From assembly GCF_009831215.1 (NCBI RefSeq), contig NZ_WUTW01000006.1, positions 1-64,000 of the forward strand: a stretch of DNA of 64,000 nt. Reading direction: 5' to 3'. The notes beneath the pieces were generated by a model that was not told the origin of the DNA, ran no database searches, and saw only the letters and a program-made list of their open reading frames with translations. This document shows positions 1 to 7,736 of this stretch, piece after piece (position 1 is the stretch's first letter; each line of letters starts with the position of its first letter). The translations under genes were made by a program, and so were the position numbers. Source of the DNA: Actinomadura rayongensis. GTDB taxonomy: Bacteria; Actinomycetota; Actinomycetes; Streptosporangiales; Streptosporangiaceae.

Positions 1-77
1 GAACCCGGAAGTTAAGCCTTTCAGCGCCGATGGTACTGCATGGGAGACTGTGTGGGAGAGTAGGACACCGCCGGACT
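1..77 (+). rRNA. rrf: 5S ribosomal RNA, 3' part
   Basis: The first ~77 bases match the 3' two thirds of an actinobacterial 5S rRNA: GAACCCGGAAGTTAAGCC, then the GCCGATGGTACTGC segment, and the closing GGGAGAGTAGGACACCGCC. The 5' part lies before the window. It is the last gene of an rrn operon, because strong terminators follow at once and no tRNA is seen downstream. Confidence 0.93.
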
Positions 78-85
78 CACAGTGG

Positions 86-117
86 TTGAGGGCCATCCCG
101 CGAGGGGTGGCCCTCAA
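86..117 (+). terminator. rrn terminator hairpin 1
   Basis: A perfect 10-bp inverted repeat (TTGAGGGCCA with TGGCCCTCAA) with a 12-base loop starts 9 bases after the 5S end. There is no long T tract. It is the first of three consecutive hairpins. Confidence 0.75.
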
Positions 118-127
118 CGCATTTCTG

Positions 128-156
128 GGGGCTTCGCCGATGGCGAAGCCCCTTTT
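128..156 (+). terminator. rrn terminator hairpin 2
   Basis: A perfect 11-bp stem (GGGGCTTCGCC with GGCGAAGCCCC) with a 3-base loop is followed by TTTT. This is a textbook Rho-independent terminator for the rRNA operon. Confidence 0.88.
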
Positions 157-174
157 GCGTTTCCGAGGACATTT

Positions 175-205
175 GGGGGTCCCGCCAGTTGGCGGGACCC
201 CCTTT
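175..205 (+). terminator. rrn terminator hairpin 3
   Basis: A perfect 12-bp stem (GGGGGTCCCGCC with GGCGGGACCCCC) with loop AGTT is followed by TTT. It backs up the two hairpins before it. Confidence 0.8.
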
Positions 206-491
206 CTGTTCCCAGGGGCCGTGGCTGTGCTCGCGGTGCGGCACTCGCGGTCCGGCGCTGGAGGTGGGTTTTCCACAGGTTGGCGGACGGGTTGAGGCGC
301 GGGCCGGCGGGCCGGGAGACTGGAGGTGTACGGTCCGCCCCCGGGCGGGAGGGGCGTCGTTTGGGGCTTGGGTTTTGTGGGGTTGGGCTGGCTGGGGCGT
401 CGGTGGTGGTGGGTGGGTTACGCGGGCTGACCTGGGGTTCTTTTTGGTTGGTGTGGGGTGGGATGTCTCTGGGATGTGGCATGGTGGTCGT
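206..491. other. Intergenic G/T-skewed stretch
   Basis: No gene is supported here. From about 340 to 490 the plus strand is strongly enriched in G and T and poor in A and C, with runs such as GGGGTTGGG and GGGTGGG. It must contain the promoter of the AraC-type gene that follows, but no convincing -35/-10 pair was found. Confidence 0.4.
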
Positions 492-911
492 GTGAATCTG
501 GACGACCTCGTCCGCCTGCGTCGGGCTCGTGACCTCATGGATCGTGAGTACGCCCAGCCACTGGACGTCCCAGCGCTGGCGCGTGCCGCGCTCATGTCGC
601 CGGGCCATTTCTCGCGTAGCTTCCGGGCCGCCTTCGGCGAGACGCCCTACAACTATCTGATGACGCGTCGGATCGAGCGGGCCAAGGCGCTGCTGCGGCG
701 CGGTGATCTGACGGTGACCGAGGTCTGTTTCGAGGTCGGGTGTACGTCGCTGGGGTCGTTCAGCTCGCGGTTCACCGAACTCGTCGGGGAGAGCCCTAGC
801 GCTTATCGGTCTCGGAGCCACGATGACGGCGCGGTGATCCCGGCCTGCATCGCGAAGATTCATACGCGTCCGATCCGGTCCGGAGGGGCGAAGCCGACCG
901 GCCGGTCGTAG
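492..911 (+). CDS. AraC-family transcriptional regulator (DNA-binding domain only)
   Basis: This 139-residue protein is almost entirely the two helix-turn-helix subdomains of an AraC regulator: LDVPALARAALMSPGHFSRS, then the second HTH with the family signature around residues 60-100 (RIERAKALLRRGDLTVTEVC, then GCTSLGSFSSRFTELVGESP). There is no effector-binding domain, so it belongs to the short single-domain type. The GTG at 492 is chosen because the homologous sequence begins there; longer in-frame starts add low-complexity residues only. One base separates it from the VOC gene, so they form an operon. AraC/VOC pairs are common in actinobacteria, and the regulator probably controls its partner. 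Confidence 0.85.
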   Translation: MNLDDLVRLRRARDLMDREYAQPLDVPALARAALMSPGHFSRSFRAAFGETPYNYLMTRRIERAKALLRRGDLTVTEVCFEVGCTSLGSFSSRFTELVGESPSAYRSRSHDDGAVIPACIAKIHTRPIRSGGAKPTGRS

Positions 912-912
912 C

Positions 913-1338
913 ATGACCTGCATGGACATCCAGCTTGCCCAGTGTTTCATCGCCGTGGACGACCATGACAAGGCGCTCGCGTTCTACCGGGACGTCCTGG
1001 GCTTCGAGGTGCGCAGCGACGTCGGCTTCGAGGGGATGCGCTGGGTGACCGTCGGGTCTCCGGCCCAGCCCGATGTGGAGATCGTGCTGGAGCCGCCGCT
1101 GGCTCACCCGAACTCCTCGCCGGCCGACAAGGAGGTCATGGCGGAGCTGCTGGCCAAGGGCCTGCTGCGCGGTGTCATCTTCCGGACGGACGACTGCGAC
1201 GCGACGTTCGAGCGCATTCGCGCGGCGGGCGGTGAGGTGTTGCAAGAGCCGATCGACCAGCCGTACGGGGTCCGGGACTGTGCGTTCCGCGATCCGTCCG
1301 GGAACATGCTGCGGTTCAACCAGCCGCTCAAGAGGTAG
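913..1338 (+). CDS. VOC family protein (glyoxalase/dioxygenase fold)
   Basis: A single VOC domain fills the protein of up to 141 residues. The N-terminal half has the classic DHDKALAFYRDVLGFEV element and the C-terminal half ends in FRDPSGNMLRFNQP, the typical last strand with metal-ligand positions. Family members include glyoxalases, bleomycin-type resistance proteins and extradiol dioxygenases; the substrate cannot be named. ATG 913 follows the AraC stop by one base; ATG 922 (MDIQLAQ) is an alternative that removes three residues. Co-transcription with the AraC gene is very likely. Confidence 0.85.
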   Translation: MTCMDIQLAQCFIAVDDHDKALAFYRDVLGFEVRSDVGFEGMRWVTVGSPAQPDVEIVLEPPLAHPNSSPADKEVMAELLAKGLLRGVIFRTDDCDATFERIRAAGGEVLQEPIDQPYGVRDCAFRDPSGNMLRFNQPLKR

Positions 1339-1410
1339 CCCCTACTCGTCGCCAAGAGTGGCGGCGGCTCGGGGCCTACGCGCGTGTCGGCTGGAATGGT
1401 CTCCCGGTGG

Positions 1411-2025
1411 TCAGTGTGTGGGCGTCAGGATTGCGTCGAGGGTCTTGGCCCATTGGCGTAGAAGGCGGTCGCGGCGGGCCGAGTCGTCGGTGAGCAGGTC
1501 GGCCAGGCCGAGGCCGCGCATCAGGTCGAGCGTCGCCTGCACGGCTTCCCGGACGCCGGGCACGGATTCGTCCGCGCCGAGCGCCTCGACCGTCAGTCGG
1601 TGCGCCTCCCGGCCAACGCGGGCCTCCAGCGGGACGACGCTGGCGCGGAGCTGGTCGTCCGAGCTGGCCGCCACCCAGAGCTGGAGCGCTGCGCGGAACA
1701 GCGGGCTCGTGTACATGTCGCCGAGCATGAGGACGACCTCCAGCGTGGTCGGCCGTCGGCCCGGCGTGGTGTCGAGGCGTTCGCGCATCCGTGCCCGGCG
1801 CACCTCGCTGCCGTACTCGACGGCGGCCGTCACGAGTTCTTCCCGCGTCCGGAAGTGGTGCTGCGCGGCCCCGCGCGAGACCCCGGCGCGTTCGGCGACG
1901 ACGGCGACGGTCGTGCTCGCCCACCCGACCGAGGCGAGGCATTCGATCGCCGCCTCCAGGAGGCGCTGCCGGGTCGCGCGGCTGCGGTCCTGGCGGGGTT
2001 GCCGGGGGGTCGCCTGGGTGGTCAT
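1411..2025 (-). CDS. TetR-family repressor of the adjacent acyl-CoA operon (AtuR-like position)
   Basis: A 204-residue protein has an N-terminal TetR HTH (residues about 13-60, with VAERAGVSRGAAQHHF) and a variable helical C-terminal ligand domain. ATG 2025 is preferred over GTG 2049 because GAAGGA lies 4 bases upstream of it. It is divergent from the AtuA-like operon at 2127, and the shared intergenic region contains a palindrome (2074-2097). In Pseudomonas, the TetR protein AtuR represses atuA in the same arrangement, so autoregulation and repression of the operon with an acyl-CoA inducer is the likely scheme. The inducer is inference. Confidence 0.85.
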   Translation of the reverse strand: MTTQATPRQPRQDRSRATRQRLLEAAIECLASVGWASTTVAVVAERAGVSRGAAQHHFRTREELVTAAVEYGSEVRRARMRERLDTTPGRRPTTLEVVLMLGDMYTSPLFRAALQLWVAASSDDQLRASVVPLEARVGREAHRLTVEALGADESVPGVREAVQATLDLMRGLGLADLLTDDSARRDRLLRQWAKTLDAILTPTH

Positions 2026-2073
2026 CGCGTCCTTCGGTCGGTGGTTCACCAGTCAACCAAACCGGCGGCACTG

Positions 2074-2097
2074 AAAACAATCATGCACGATTGATTT
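2074..2097. promoter_or_regulatory. Palindromic operator between TetR gene and acyl-CoA operon
   Basis: Ten of twelve symmetric base pairs match in this 24-base dyad. Its core, CAATCATGCACGATTG (2078-2093), has one mismatched pair. It lies in the 101-bp divergent region, about 30 bases before the AtuA-like start and 50 bases before the TetR start. The A/T-rich flanks contrast with the GC-rich surroundings. It is the best candidate for the TetR binding site. Confidence 0.65.
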
Positions 2098-2126
2098 TTT
2101 CTGGCCGGGCTGGCAGGCTGCGGGCC

Positions 2127-4175
2127 ATGACGCGACCCTTGCGGATCGGGAACGCCTCCGGCTTCTTCGGCGACCGGTTCTCCGCGGTGCGGGAGATGCT
2201 GGACGGCGGCCCGCTCGACGTCCTCACCGGTGACTATCTCGCCGAGCTGACCATGCTCATCCTCGGGCGCGGCCGGATGAAGGACCCGGACGCCGGATAC
2301 GCGACGACGTTCCTGCGGCAGATGGAGGAGTCCCTCGGGCTGGCGGCCGAGCGCGGCGTCCGGATCGTCACGAACGCGGGCGGGCTCAACCCGCGCGGCC
2401 TCGCGGCGCGGCTGCGGGAGATCGCGGCGCGGCTCGGCGTCGACGTCCGGATCGCGCACGTCGAGGGGGACGACCTGCTGCCGCGCGCCGCCGACCTCGG
2501 CCTGACGTCCCCGGTCTATGGCGCGCCGCTCACCGCGAACGCCTACCTCGGCGCGTGGGGGATCGCGGCGGCGCTGGAGGCGGGCGCGGACGTGGTCGTG
2601 ACGGGACGGGTGACCGACGCGTCCCTCGTCGTCGGGCCGGCCGCCGCGCACTTCGGGTGGGCGCGGGACGACTGGGACGCGCTCGCGGGCGCGACCGTCG
2701 CCGGGCACGTCCTCGAGTGCGGCGCGCAGGCGACCGGGGGGAACTACGCGTTCTTCACGGAGGTCCCGCTGGGGGAGCCGGTGGGCTTTCCGCTGGCCGA
2801 GGTCCGCGCGGACGGGTCCAGCGTCATCACCAAGCACCCCGGCACGGGCGGCGCCGTGACGACCGAGACCGTCACGGCGCAGCTCCTGTACGAGATCGGC
2901 GGGCCCGCCTACGCCGGGCCGGACGTGACGACGCGGTTCGACACCGTCCGGCTGCGGCAGGACGGGCCGGACCGCGTCGAGATCAGCGGCGTGGTCGGCG
3001 CGCCCCCGCCGCCGGACACCAAGGTCTGCCTCAACCATCTCGGCGGGCACCGCAACGAGATGACGTTCGTGATCACCGGGCTGGACGTCGACGCGAAGAT
3101 CGCGCTGGCGCGGCGGCAGCTCGACGCGGCGTTCGGCGCGCGGAGGCCCGCCCGGATGGAATGGACGACGATCGGTGTCCCGGCGTCCGATCCCGTCACG
3201 CAGGGCGAGGCGACCGTGCTGCTGCGGTGCGCCGTCCTGGACGCCGATCCGGGCCTGGTGGGGCGGACGTTCAGCGGCGCGGTCGTGGAGCTGGCGCTCG
3301 CCGGGTATCCCGGGTTCACGATGACGTCGCCGCCGGGGAAGGGGTCGCCGTTCGGCGTGTACACGGCGGCGTTCGTGCCGAACGGGGAGGTGCGGCAGGT
3401 CACCGTGCTGCCGGACGGGGACGAGGTGGCGATCGAGCCCGCGTCCGTCACCGCGCCGCTGCCGGAGGCGCCGGACGGGTCCGAGCGGCGCGCTGCGGAG
3501 GAAAGTGAATCCGCCTCAGATCAGCCCCCGCCCGCCCAGGGGGGCGACCCCACTTCCATTGTCCAACGAGAGAACGCCCCCGCGAAAGCCACCGCCGATC
3601 CTGTGGATAACCCACAGACCCCCAGCGTAAGCGCTCCCACCGTTCGAGCCACCGCAGGCGCTCCCACCGCAGGCGCTCCCACCGCAGGCGCTCCCACCGC
3701 AGGCGCTCCCACCGCAGGCGCTCCCACCGCAGGCGCTCCCACCGCAGGCGCTCCCACCGCAGGCGCTCCCACCGCAGGCGCTCCCACCGCAGGCGTCGCC
3801 GCCGTGGCCGCTTCCGCCGGGGGAGTTCCCGCTGCAGGAGCCCCCACCGTGCGGGCCCCTCTCGGACGCATCGTCGGCGCCCGCAGCGGCGACAAGGGCG
3901 GCAACGCCAACATCGGCGTCTGGGCCCGCACCGACGCGCAATGGCACTGGCTCCACTCCTACCTCACCATCGACCGCCTCCGCGACCTCCTCCCCGAAAC
4001 ACGCCGCCACACCGTCACCCGCCACACCCTGCCCCACCTGCGCGCCCTCAACTTCGTCATCGAGGGCATCCTCCAGGACGGCGTCTCCGCCTCCACCCGC
4101 TTCGACCCCCAGGGCAAGGCCCTGGGCGAATGGCTGCGCGCCCGCCAGGCCGACATCCCGGAGTCACTTCTATGA
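2127..4175 (+). CDS. AtuA-family protein (DUF1446) with C-terminal ferredoxin-like AtuA domain
   Basis: Predicted length is 682 residues. Residues 1 to ~450 are the AtuA/DUF1446 domain: it starts with IGNASGFFGDR, has TNAGGLNPRGLA near 90, and TGRVTDASLVVGP and ECGAQATGGNY further on. Residues ~579-682 are the AtuA-like ferredoxin-fold domain (GARSGDKGGNANIGVW). The two are joined by a ~130-residue linker with nine perfect TAGAP pentapeptides (residues 509-553), which is odd for the family. AtuA proteins occur with carboxylase and dehydrogenase genes for acyclic terpene or leucine catabolism; their own reaction is unknown. The stop overlaps the next ATG (ATGA), so translation is coupled. ATG 2127 is the natural start of the domain. 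Confidence 0.88.
   Translation: MTRPLRIGNASGFFGDRFSAVREMLDGGPLDVLTGDYLAELTMLILGRGRMKDPDAGYATTFLRQMEESLGLAAERGVRIVTNAGGLNPRGLAARLREIAARLGVDVRIAHVEGDDLLPRAADLGLTSPVYGAPLTANAYLGAWGIAAALEAGADVVVTGRVTDASLVVGPAAAHFGWARDDWDALAGATVAGHVLECGAQATGGNYAFFTEVPLGEPVGFPLAEVRADGSSVITKHPGTGGAVTTETVTAQLLYEIGGPAYAGPDVTTRFDTVRLRQDGPDRVEISGVVGAPPPPDTKVCLNHLGGHRNEMTFVITGLDVDAKIALARRQLDAAFGARRPARMEWTTIGVPASDPVTQGEATVLLRCAVLDADPGLVGRTFSGAVVELALAGYPGFTMTSPPGKGSPFGVYTAAFVPNGEVRQVTVLPDGDEVAIEPASVTAPLPEAPDGSERRAAEESESASDQPPPAQGGDPTSIVQRENAPAKATADPVDNPQTPSVSAPTVRATAGAPTAGAPTAGAPTAGAPTAGAPTAGAPTAGAPTAGAPTAGAPTAGVAAVAASAGGVPAAGAPTVRAPLGRIVGARSGDKGGNANIGVWARTDAQWHWLHSYLTIDRLRDLLPETRRHTVTRHTLPHLRALNFVIEGILQDGVSASTRFDPQGKALGEWLRARQADIPESLL
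3651..3800 (+). repeat. 15-bp tandem repeat encoding (TAGAP)9
   Basis: The unit ACCGCAGGCGCTCCC is repeated nine times without any mismatch from 3651 to 3785. A tenth copy (3786-3800) keeps the first ten bases and then diverges. The period is a multiple of three, so copy-number change keeps the AtuA frame open. It sits exactly in the linker between the two AtuA domains. Confidence 0.97.
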
Positions 4176-5764
4176 CCTTCAAAAGCGCCCTGGACCCCCA
4201 GAGCCCCGAATACCAGAGCCGCCGCGCCGCGATGCTCCAGAAGATCCAAGAGCTGGAAGCCGAGCACGCCAAGGCGCTGGCGGGCGGCGGCGAGAAGTAC
4301 GTGACGCGGCACCGCAAGCGCGGCAAGCTCCTGGCCCGCGAGCGCATCGAACTGCTCCTCGACCAGGACTCCCCGTTCCTCGAACTCAGCCCCCTCGCCG
4401 CCTGGGGCAGCGACTTCCAGGTCGGCGCGAGCGTCATCACCGGCATCGGCGTCGTCGAGGGCGTCGAATGCATGATCGTCGCGAACGAGCCGACCGTCCG
4501 CGGCGGCTCCAGCAACCCCTGGACGGTCAAGAAGAGCTTCCGCGCGTCCGACATCGCCCTGGAGAACCGTCTCCCGGTCATCAACCTGGTCGAGTCCGGC
4601 GGCGCCGACCTGCCCACGCAGAAGGAGATCTTCATCCCGGGCGGCCGGATGTTCCGCGACCTCACCCGCCTGTCCGCCGCCGGGATCCCGACGATCGCGC
4701 TCGTCTTCGGCAACTCCACCGCCGGCGGCGCCTACATCCCCGGCATGTGCGACCACGTCGTGATGGTGAAGGAGCGCGCGAAGGTGTTCCTCGGCGGCCC
4801 GCCGCTGGTGAAGATGGCGACCGGCGAGGAGTCCGACGACGAGGAGCTGGGCGGCGCCGAGATGCACGCCCGCACGTCCGGCCTCGCCGACTACATGGCC
4901 GCCGACGAACCCGACGCGCTGCGCCTCGGCCGCCAGATCGTCCGCAACCTCAACCACCGTAAGCACGGCCCAACGCCCGCAGAGACGGTCCCACCCCGCT
5001 ACGACCCCGAGGAACTGGCCGGGATCGTCCCCGAAGACCTCAAGGTCCCGTTCGACCCCCGCGAGGTCATCGCCCGCATCACCGACGCCTCCGCGTTCGA
5101 CGAGTTCAAGCCCCTCTACGGGACGAGCCTCGTCACCGGCTGGGCCCGCGTCCACGGCTACCCGATCGGCATCCTCGCCAACGCCCAGGGCGTCCTGTTC
5201 GGGGACGAGGCGCAGAAGGCCGCCCAGTTCATCCAGCTCGCCAACCAGACCGACACCCCGCTCCTCTTCCTCCACAACACGACCGGCTACATGGTCGGCA
5301 AGGAGTACGAGCAGTCCGGGATCATCAAGCACGGCGCCCTGATGATCAACGCGGTGGCCAACAGCAAGGTCCCGCACATCACGATCGTCATGGGCGCGTC
5401 CTACGGCGCGGGCAACTACGGCATGTGCGGACGGGCCTACGACCCCCGCTTCCTGTTCACCTGGCCCAGCGCCAAGTCCGCGGTCATGGGGCCGCAGCAG
5501 CTCGCCGGCGTCCTGTCCATCGTCGCCCGCCAGGCCGCCGAGGCGCGCGGCCAGGTCTACGACGAGGACCAGGACCGCGCCATGCGCGAACTGGTCGAGA
5601 CCCAGATCGAGGCCGAGTCCCTTCCCTTCTTCCTGTCCGGACGGCTCTACGACGACGGTGTGATCGACCCCCGCGACACCCGCACCGTCCTCGGCCTGTG
5701 CCTGTCCGTCGTCCACAACGCGCCCGTACGCGGAGCCGACGGCTTCGGCGTCTTCCGGATGTGA
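4172..5764 (+). CDS. Acyl-CoA carboxylase, carboxyltransferase (beta) subunit, AtuC/MccB-like
   Basis: This 530-residue protein has both carboxyltransferase halves: an N-terminal half with FGNSTAGGAYIPGMCD and FLGGPPLVKMATGEE, and a C-terminal half with NTTGYMVGKEYEQSGIIKHG and MGASYGAGNYGMCGRAYDP. It transfers carboxyl from biotin to an acyl-CoA. Length and motifs fit methylcrotonyl-CoA or geranyl-CoA carboxylase better than propionyl-CoA carboxylase. The ATG overlaps the AtuA stop. Its biotin-bearing partner is the next gene. Substrate (methylcrotonyl, geranyl or a related beta-methyl enoyl-CoA) cannot be settled from sequence reading. Confidence 0.9.
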   Translation: MTFKSALDPQSPEYQSRRAAMLQKIQELEAEHAKALAGGGEKYVTRHRKRGKLLARERIELLLDQDSPFLELSPLAAWGSDFQVGASVITGIGVVEGVECMIVANEPTVRGGSSNPWTVKKSFRASDIALENRLPVINLVESGGADLPTQKEIFIPGGRMFRDLTRLSAAGIPTIALVFGNSTAGGAYIPGMCDHVVMVKERAKVFLGGPPLVKMATGEESDDEELGGAEMHARTSGLADYMAADEPDALRLGRQIVRNLNHRKHGPTPAETVPPRYDPEELAGIVPEDLKVPFDPREVIARITDASAFDEFKPLYGTSLVTGWARVHGYPIGILANAQGVLFGDEAQKAAQFIQLANQTDTPLLFLHNTTGYMVGKEYEQSGIIKHGALMINAVANSKVPHITIVMGASYGAGNYGMCGRAYDPRFLFTWPSAKSAVMGPQQLAGVLSIVARQAAEARGQVYDEDQDRAMRELVETQIEAESLPFFLSGRLYDDGVIDPRDTRTVLGLCLSVVHNAPVRGADGFGVFRM

Positions 5765-5768
5765 GCCG

Positions 5769-7736
5769 ATGATCGAGACAATCCTGGCGGCCAACCGGGG
5801 CGAGATCGCCCGCCGCGTCTTCCGCACCTGCCGCGACCTCGGCATCGGCACGGTCGCGGTCCACTCCGACCCCGACGCGGGCGCGCCGCACGCCCGCGAG
5901 GCCGACCGCGCCGTCCGGCTCCCCGGCGCCGCGCCCGCCGACACCTACCTGCGCGGCGACCTGATCATCGACGCCGCCCGGGCCGCCGGCGCGGACGCGA
6001 TCCACCCCGGCTACGGCTTCCTGTCGGAGAACGCCGCGTTCGCGCGGGCCGTCCTGGACGCCGGACTGACCTGGATCGGCCCGCCGCCCGCCGCCATCGC
6101 CGCGATGGGCTCCAAGATCGAGGCGAAGAAGCTCATGGCCGCGGCGGGCGTGCCCGTCCTGCCCGAACTCGACCCCACGGCGGTCACCGAGGACGACCTC
6201 CCGATCCTCGTCAAGGCGTCGGCGGGCGGCGGCGGACGCGGCATGCGCGTCGTCCGCGCCCTCGCCGACCTGCCCGGCGAGGTCGCCGCCGCCCGCCGCG
6301 AGGCCGAGTCCGCGTTCGGCGACCCCGCCGTCTTCTGCGAACCGCTGCTGGAGAACGCCCGCCACATCGAGGTGCAACTCCTCGCCGACGCGCACGGGAC
6401 GGTCTGGGCGCTCGGCGAACGCGAGTGCTCGATCCAGCGCCGCCACCAGAAGATCGTCGAGGAGGCGCCGTCGCCCGCCGTGGACGACGCGCTGCGCGCC
6501 CGCCTGTGCGGCGCCGCCGTGGACGCCGCCCGCGCCCTCGGCTACACCGGCGCCGGGACCGTCGAGTTCATGCTGACCGCCGACGGACGGTTCTACTTCC
6601 TGGAGATCAACACCCGCCTCCAGGTCGAGCACCCCGTCACCGAGTGCGTCTACGGGCTCGACCTCGTCCGCCTCCAGATCGAGGTCGCCGAGGGCGCCCG
6701 GCTCCCCGCCGAACCGCCCGCCCCGCGCGGCCACGCCATCGAGGTCCGCCTGTACGCCGAGGACCCCGCCGCCGACTGGCGGCCCGGCACCGGCACCCTG
6801 CGCGCCTTCGACGTCCCCGGCGTGGACGCGGAGTTCGCCGTCCCCGCCGGGCACGGCCTGCGCCTCGACAGCGGCGTGGCGGCCGGGGACACCGTCGGCG
6901 TCCACTACGACCCGATGCTCGCCAAGGTCATCGCGTGGGCGCCCACCCGCGCCGCCGCCGCGCGCCGCCTCCGGGCCGCGCTCACCGGCGCGCGCCTGCA
7001 CGGCGTCACCACCAACCGCGACCTGCTCGCCACCATCCTGCGCGAGCCCGCGTTCCTCGCCGGGGACACCCACACCGGCTACCTGGACGCCGTCGGACTC
7101 GGCACCCTCGCCGCGCCGCTCGCCGGACCGGACGCCGTCGCCCTGTCCGCGCTCGCCGCCGCCCTCGCCGACGCCGCCGCCAACCGCGCCGCCGCGCGCG
7201 TCCTCGGCGGGCTGCCGTCCGGGTGGCGCAACGTCCCGTCCCAGCCGCAGCGCAAGACCTACGAGACCCCGGACGGCGCGACGATCGACGTCGAGTACCG
7301 CCTCACCCGCGACGGCCTCCACGGCCACGACGCCGACCTCGTGTCCGCGACGCCGGACGAGGTCGTCCTCGACGCGGGCGGCGTCCGGCACCGCTTCGCC
7401 GTCGCCGCCGCCGGGGACCGCGTGGACGTCGACTCCCCGCTCGGGCCCGTCGCGCTGCGCGCCGTCCCGCGCTTCGCCGACCCCGCCGACCTCGTCGCGC
7501 CCGGCTCCCTCCTCGCCCCCATGCCCGGCACGGTCGTCCGCGTCGAGACCGCCGCCGGGGCCGACGTCGCCGAGGGCCAGACCCTCGTCGTCCTGGAGGC
7601 CATGAAGATGGAGCACCGCATCACCGCCCCCGCCGCCGGCACCGTCGCCGTCCTCGACGTCCGCGCCGGGCAGCAGGTCGAGGCCGGAGCCGTCCTCGCC
7701 GTCATCGCCGCACCCCCCGAAAGGACCCCCGCGTGA
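5769..7736 (+). CDS. Acyl-CoA carboxylase, biotin carboxylase/BCCP (alpha) subunit, AtuF/MccA-like
   Basis: A 655-residue protein starts with the biotin carboxylase N domain (TILAANRGEIARRVFRTC), followed by the ATP-grasp loop KASAGGGGRGMRVV and the active-site segments ECSIQRRHQKIVEEAPSP and EINTRLQVEHPVTE. A C-terminal biotinyl domain has EAMKMEH with the biotin-accepting lysine at K613. It carboxylates biotin with ATP and bicarbonate and hands it to the upstream beta subunit. Four bases separate it from that gene, and its stop overlaps the GTG of the next gene (GTGA). All catalytic motifs appear intact. Confidence 0.93.
   Translation: MIETILAANRGEIARRVFRTCRDLGIGTVAVHSDPDAGAPHAREADRAVRLPGAAPADTYLRGDLIIDAARAAGADAIHPGYGFLSENAAFARAVLDAGLTWIGPPPAAIAAMGSKIEAKKLMAAAGVPVLPELDPTAVTEDDLPILVKASAGGGGRGMRVVRALADLPGEVAAARREAESAFGDPAVFCEPLLENARHIEVQLLADAHGTVWALGERECSIQRRHQKIVEEAPSPAVDDALRARLCGAAVDAARALGYTGAGTVEFMLTADGRFYFLEINTRLQVEHPVTECVYGLDLVRLQIEVAEGARLPAEPPAPRGHAIEVRLYAEDPAADWRPGTGTLRAFDVPGVDAEFAVPAGHGLRLDSGVAAGDTVGVHYDPMLAKVIAWAPTRAAAARRLRAALTGARLHGVTTNRDLLATILREPAFLAGDTHTGYLDAVGLGTLAAPLAGPDAVALSALAAALADAAANRAAARVLGGLPSGWRNVPSQPQRKTYETPDGATIDVEYRLTRDGLHGHDADLVSATPDEVVLDAGGVRHRFAVAAAGDRVDVDSPLGPVALRAVPRFADPADLVAPGSLLAPMPGTVVRVETAAGADVAEGQTLVVLEAMKMEHRITAPAAGTVAVLDVRAGQQVEAGAVLAVIAAPPERTPA

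Noticed and set aside
3651..3800. CRISPR-like repeat array
   Set aside because: The 15-bp units are head to tail with no spacers and read in frame as TAGAP; it is a coding minisatellite.
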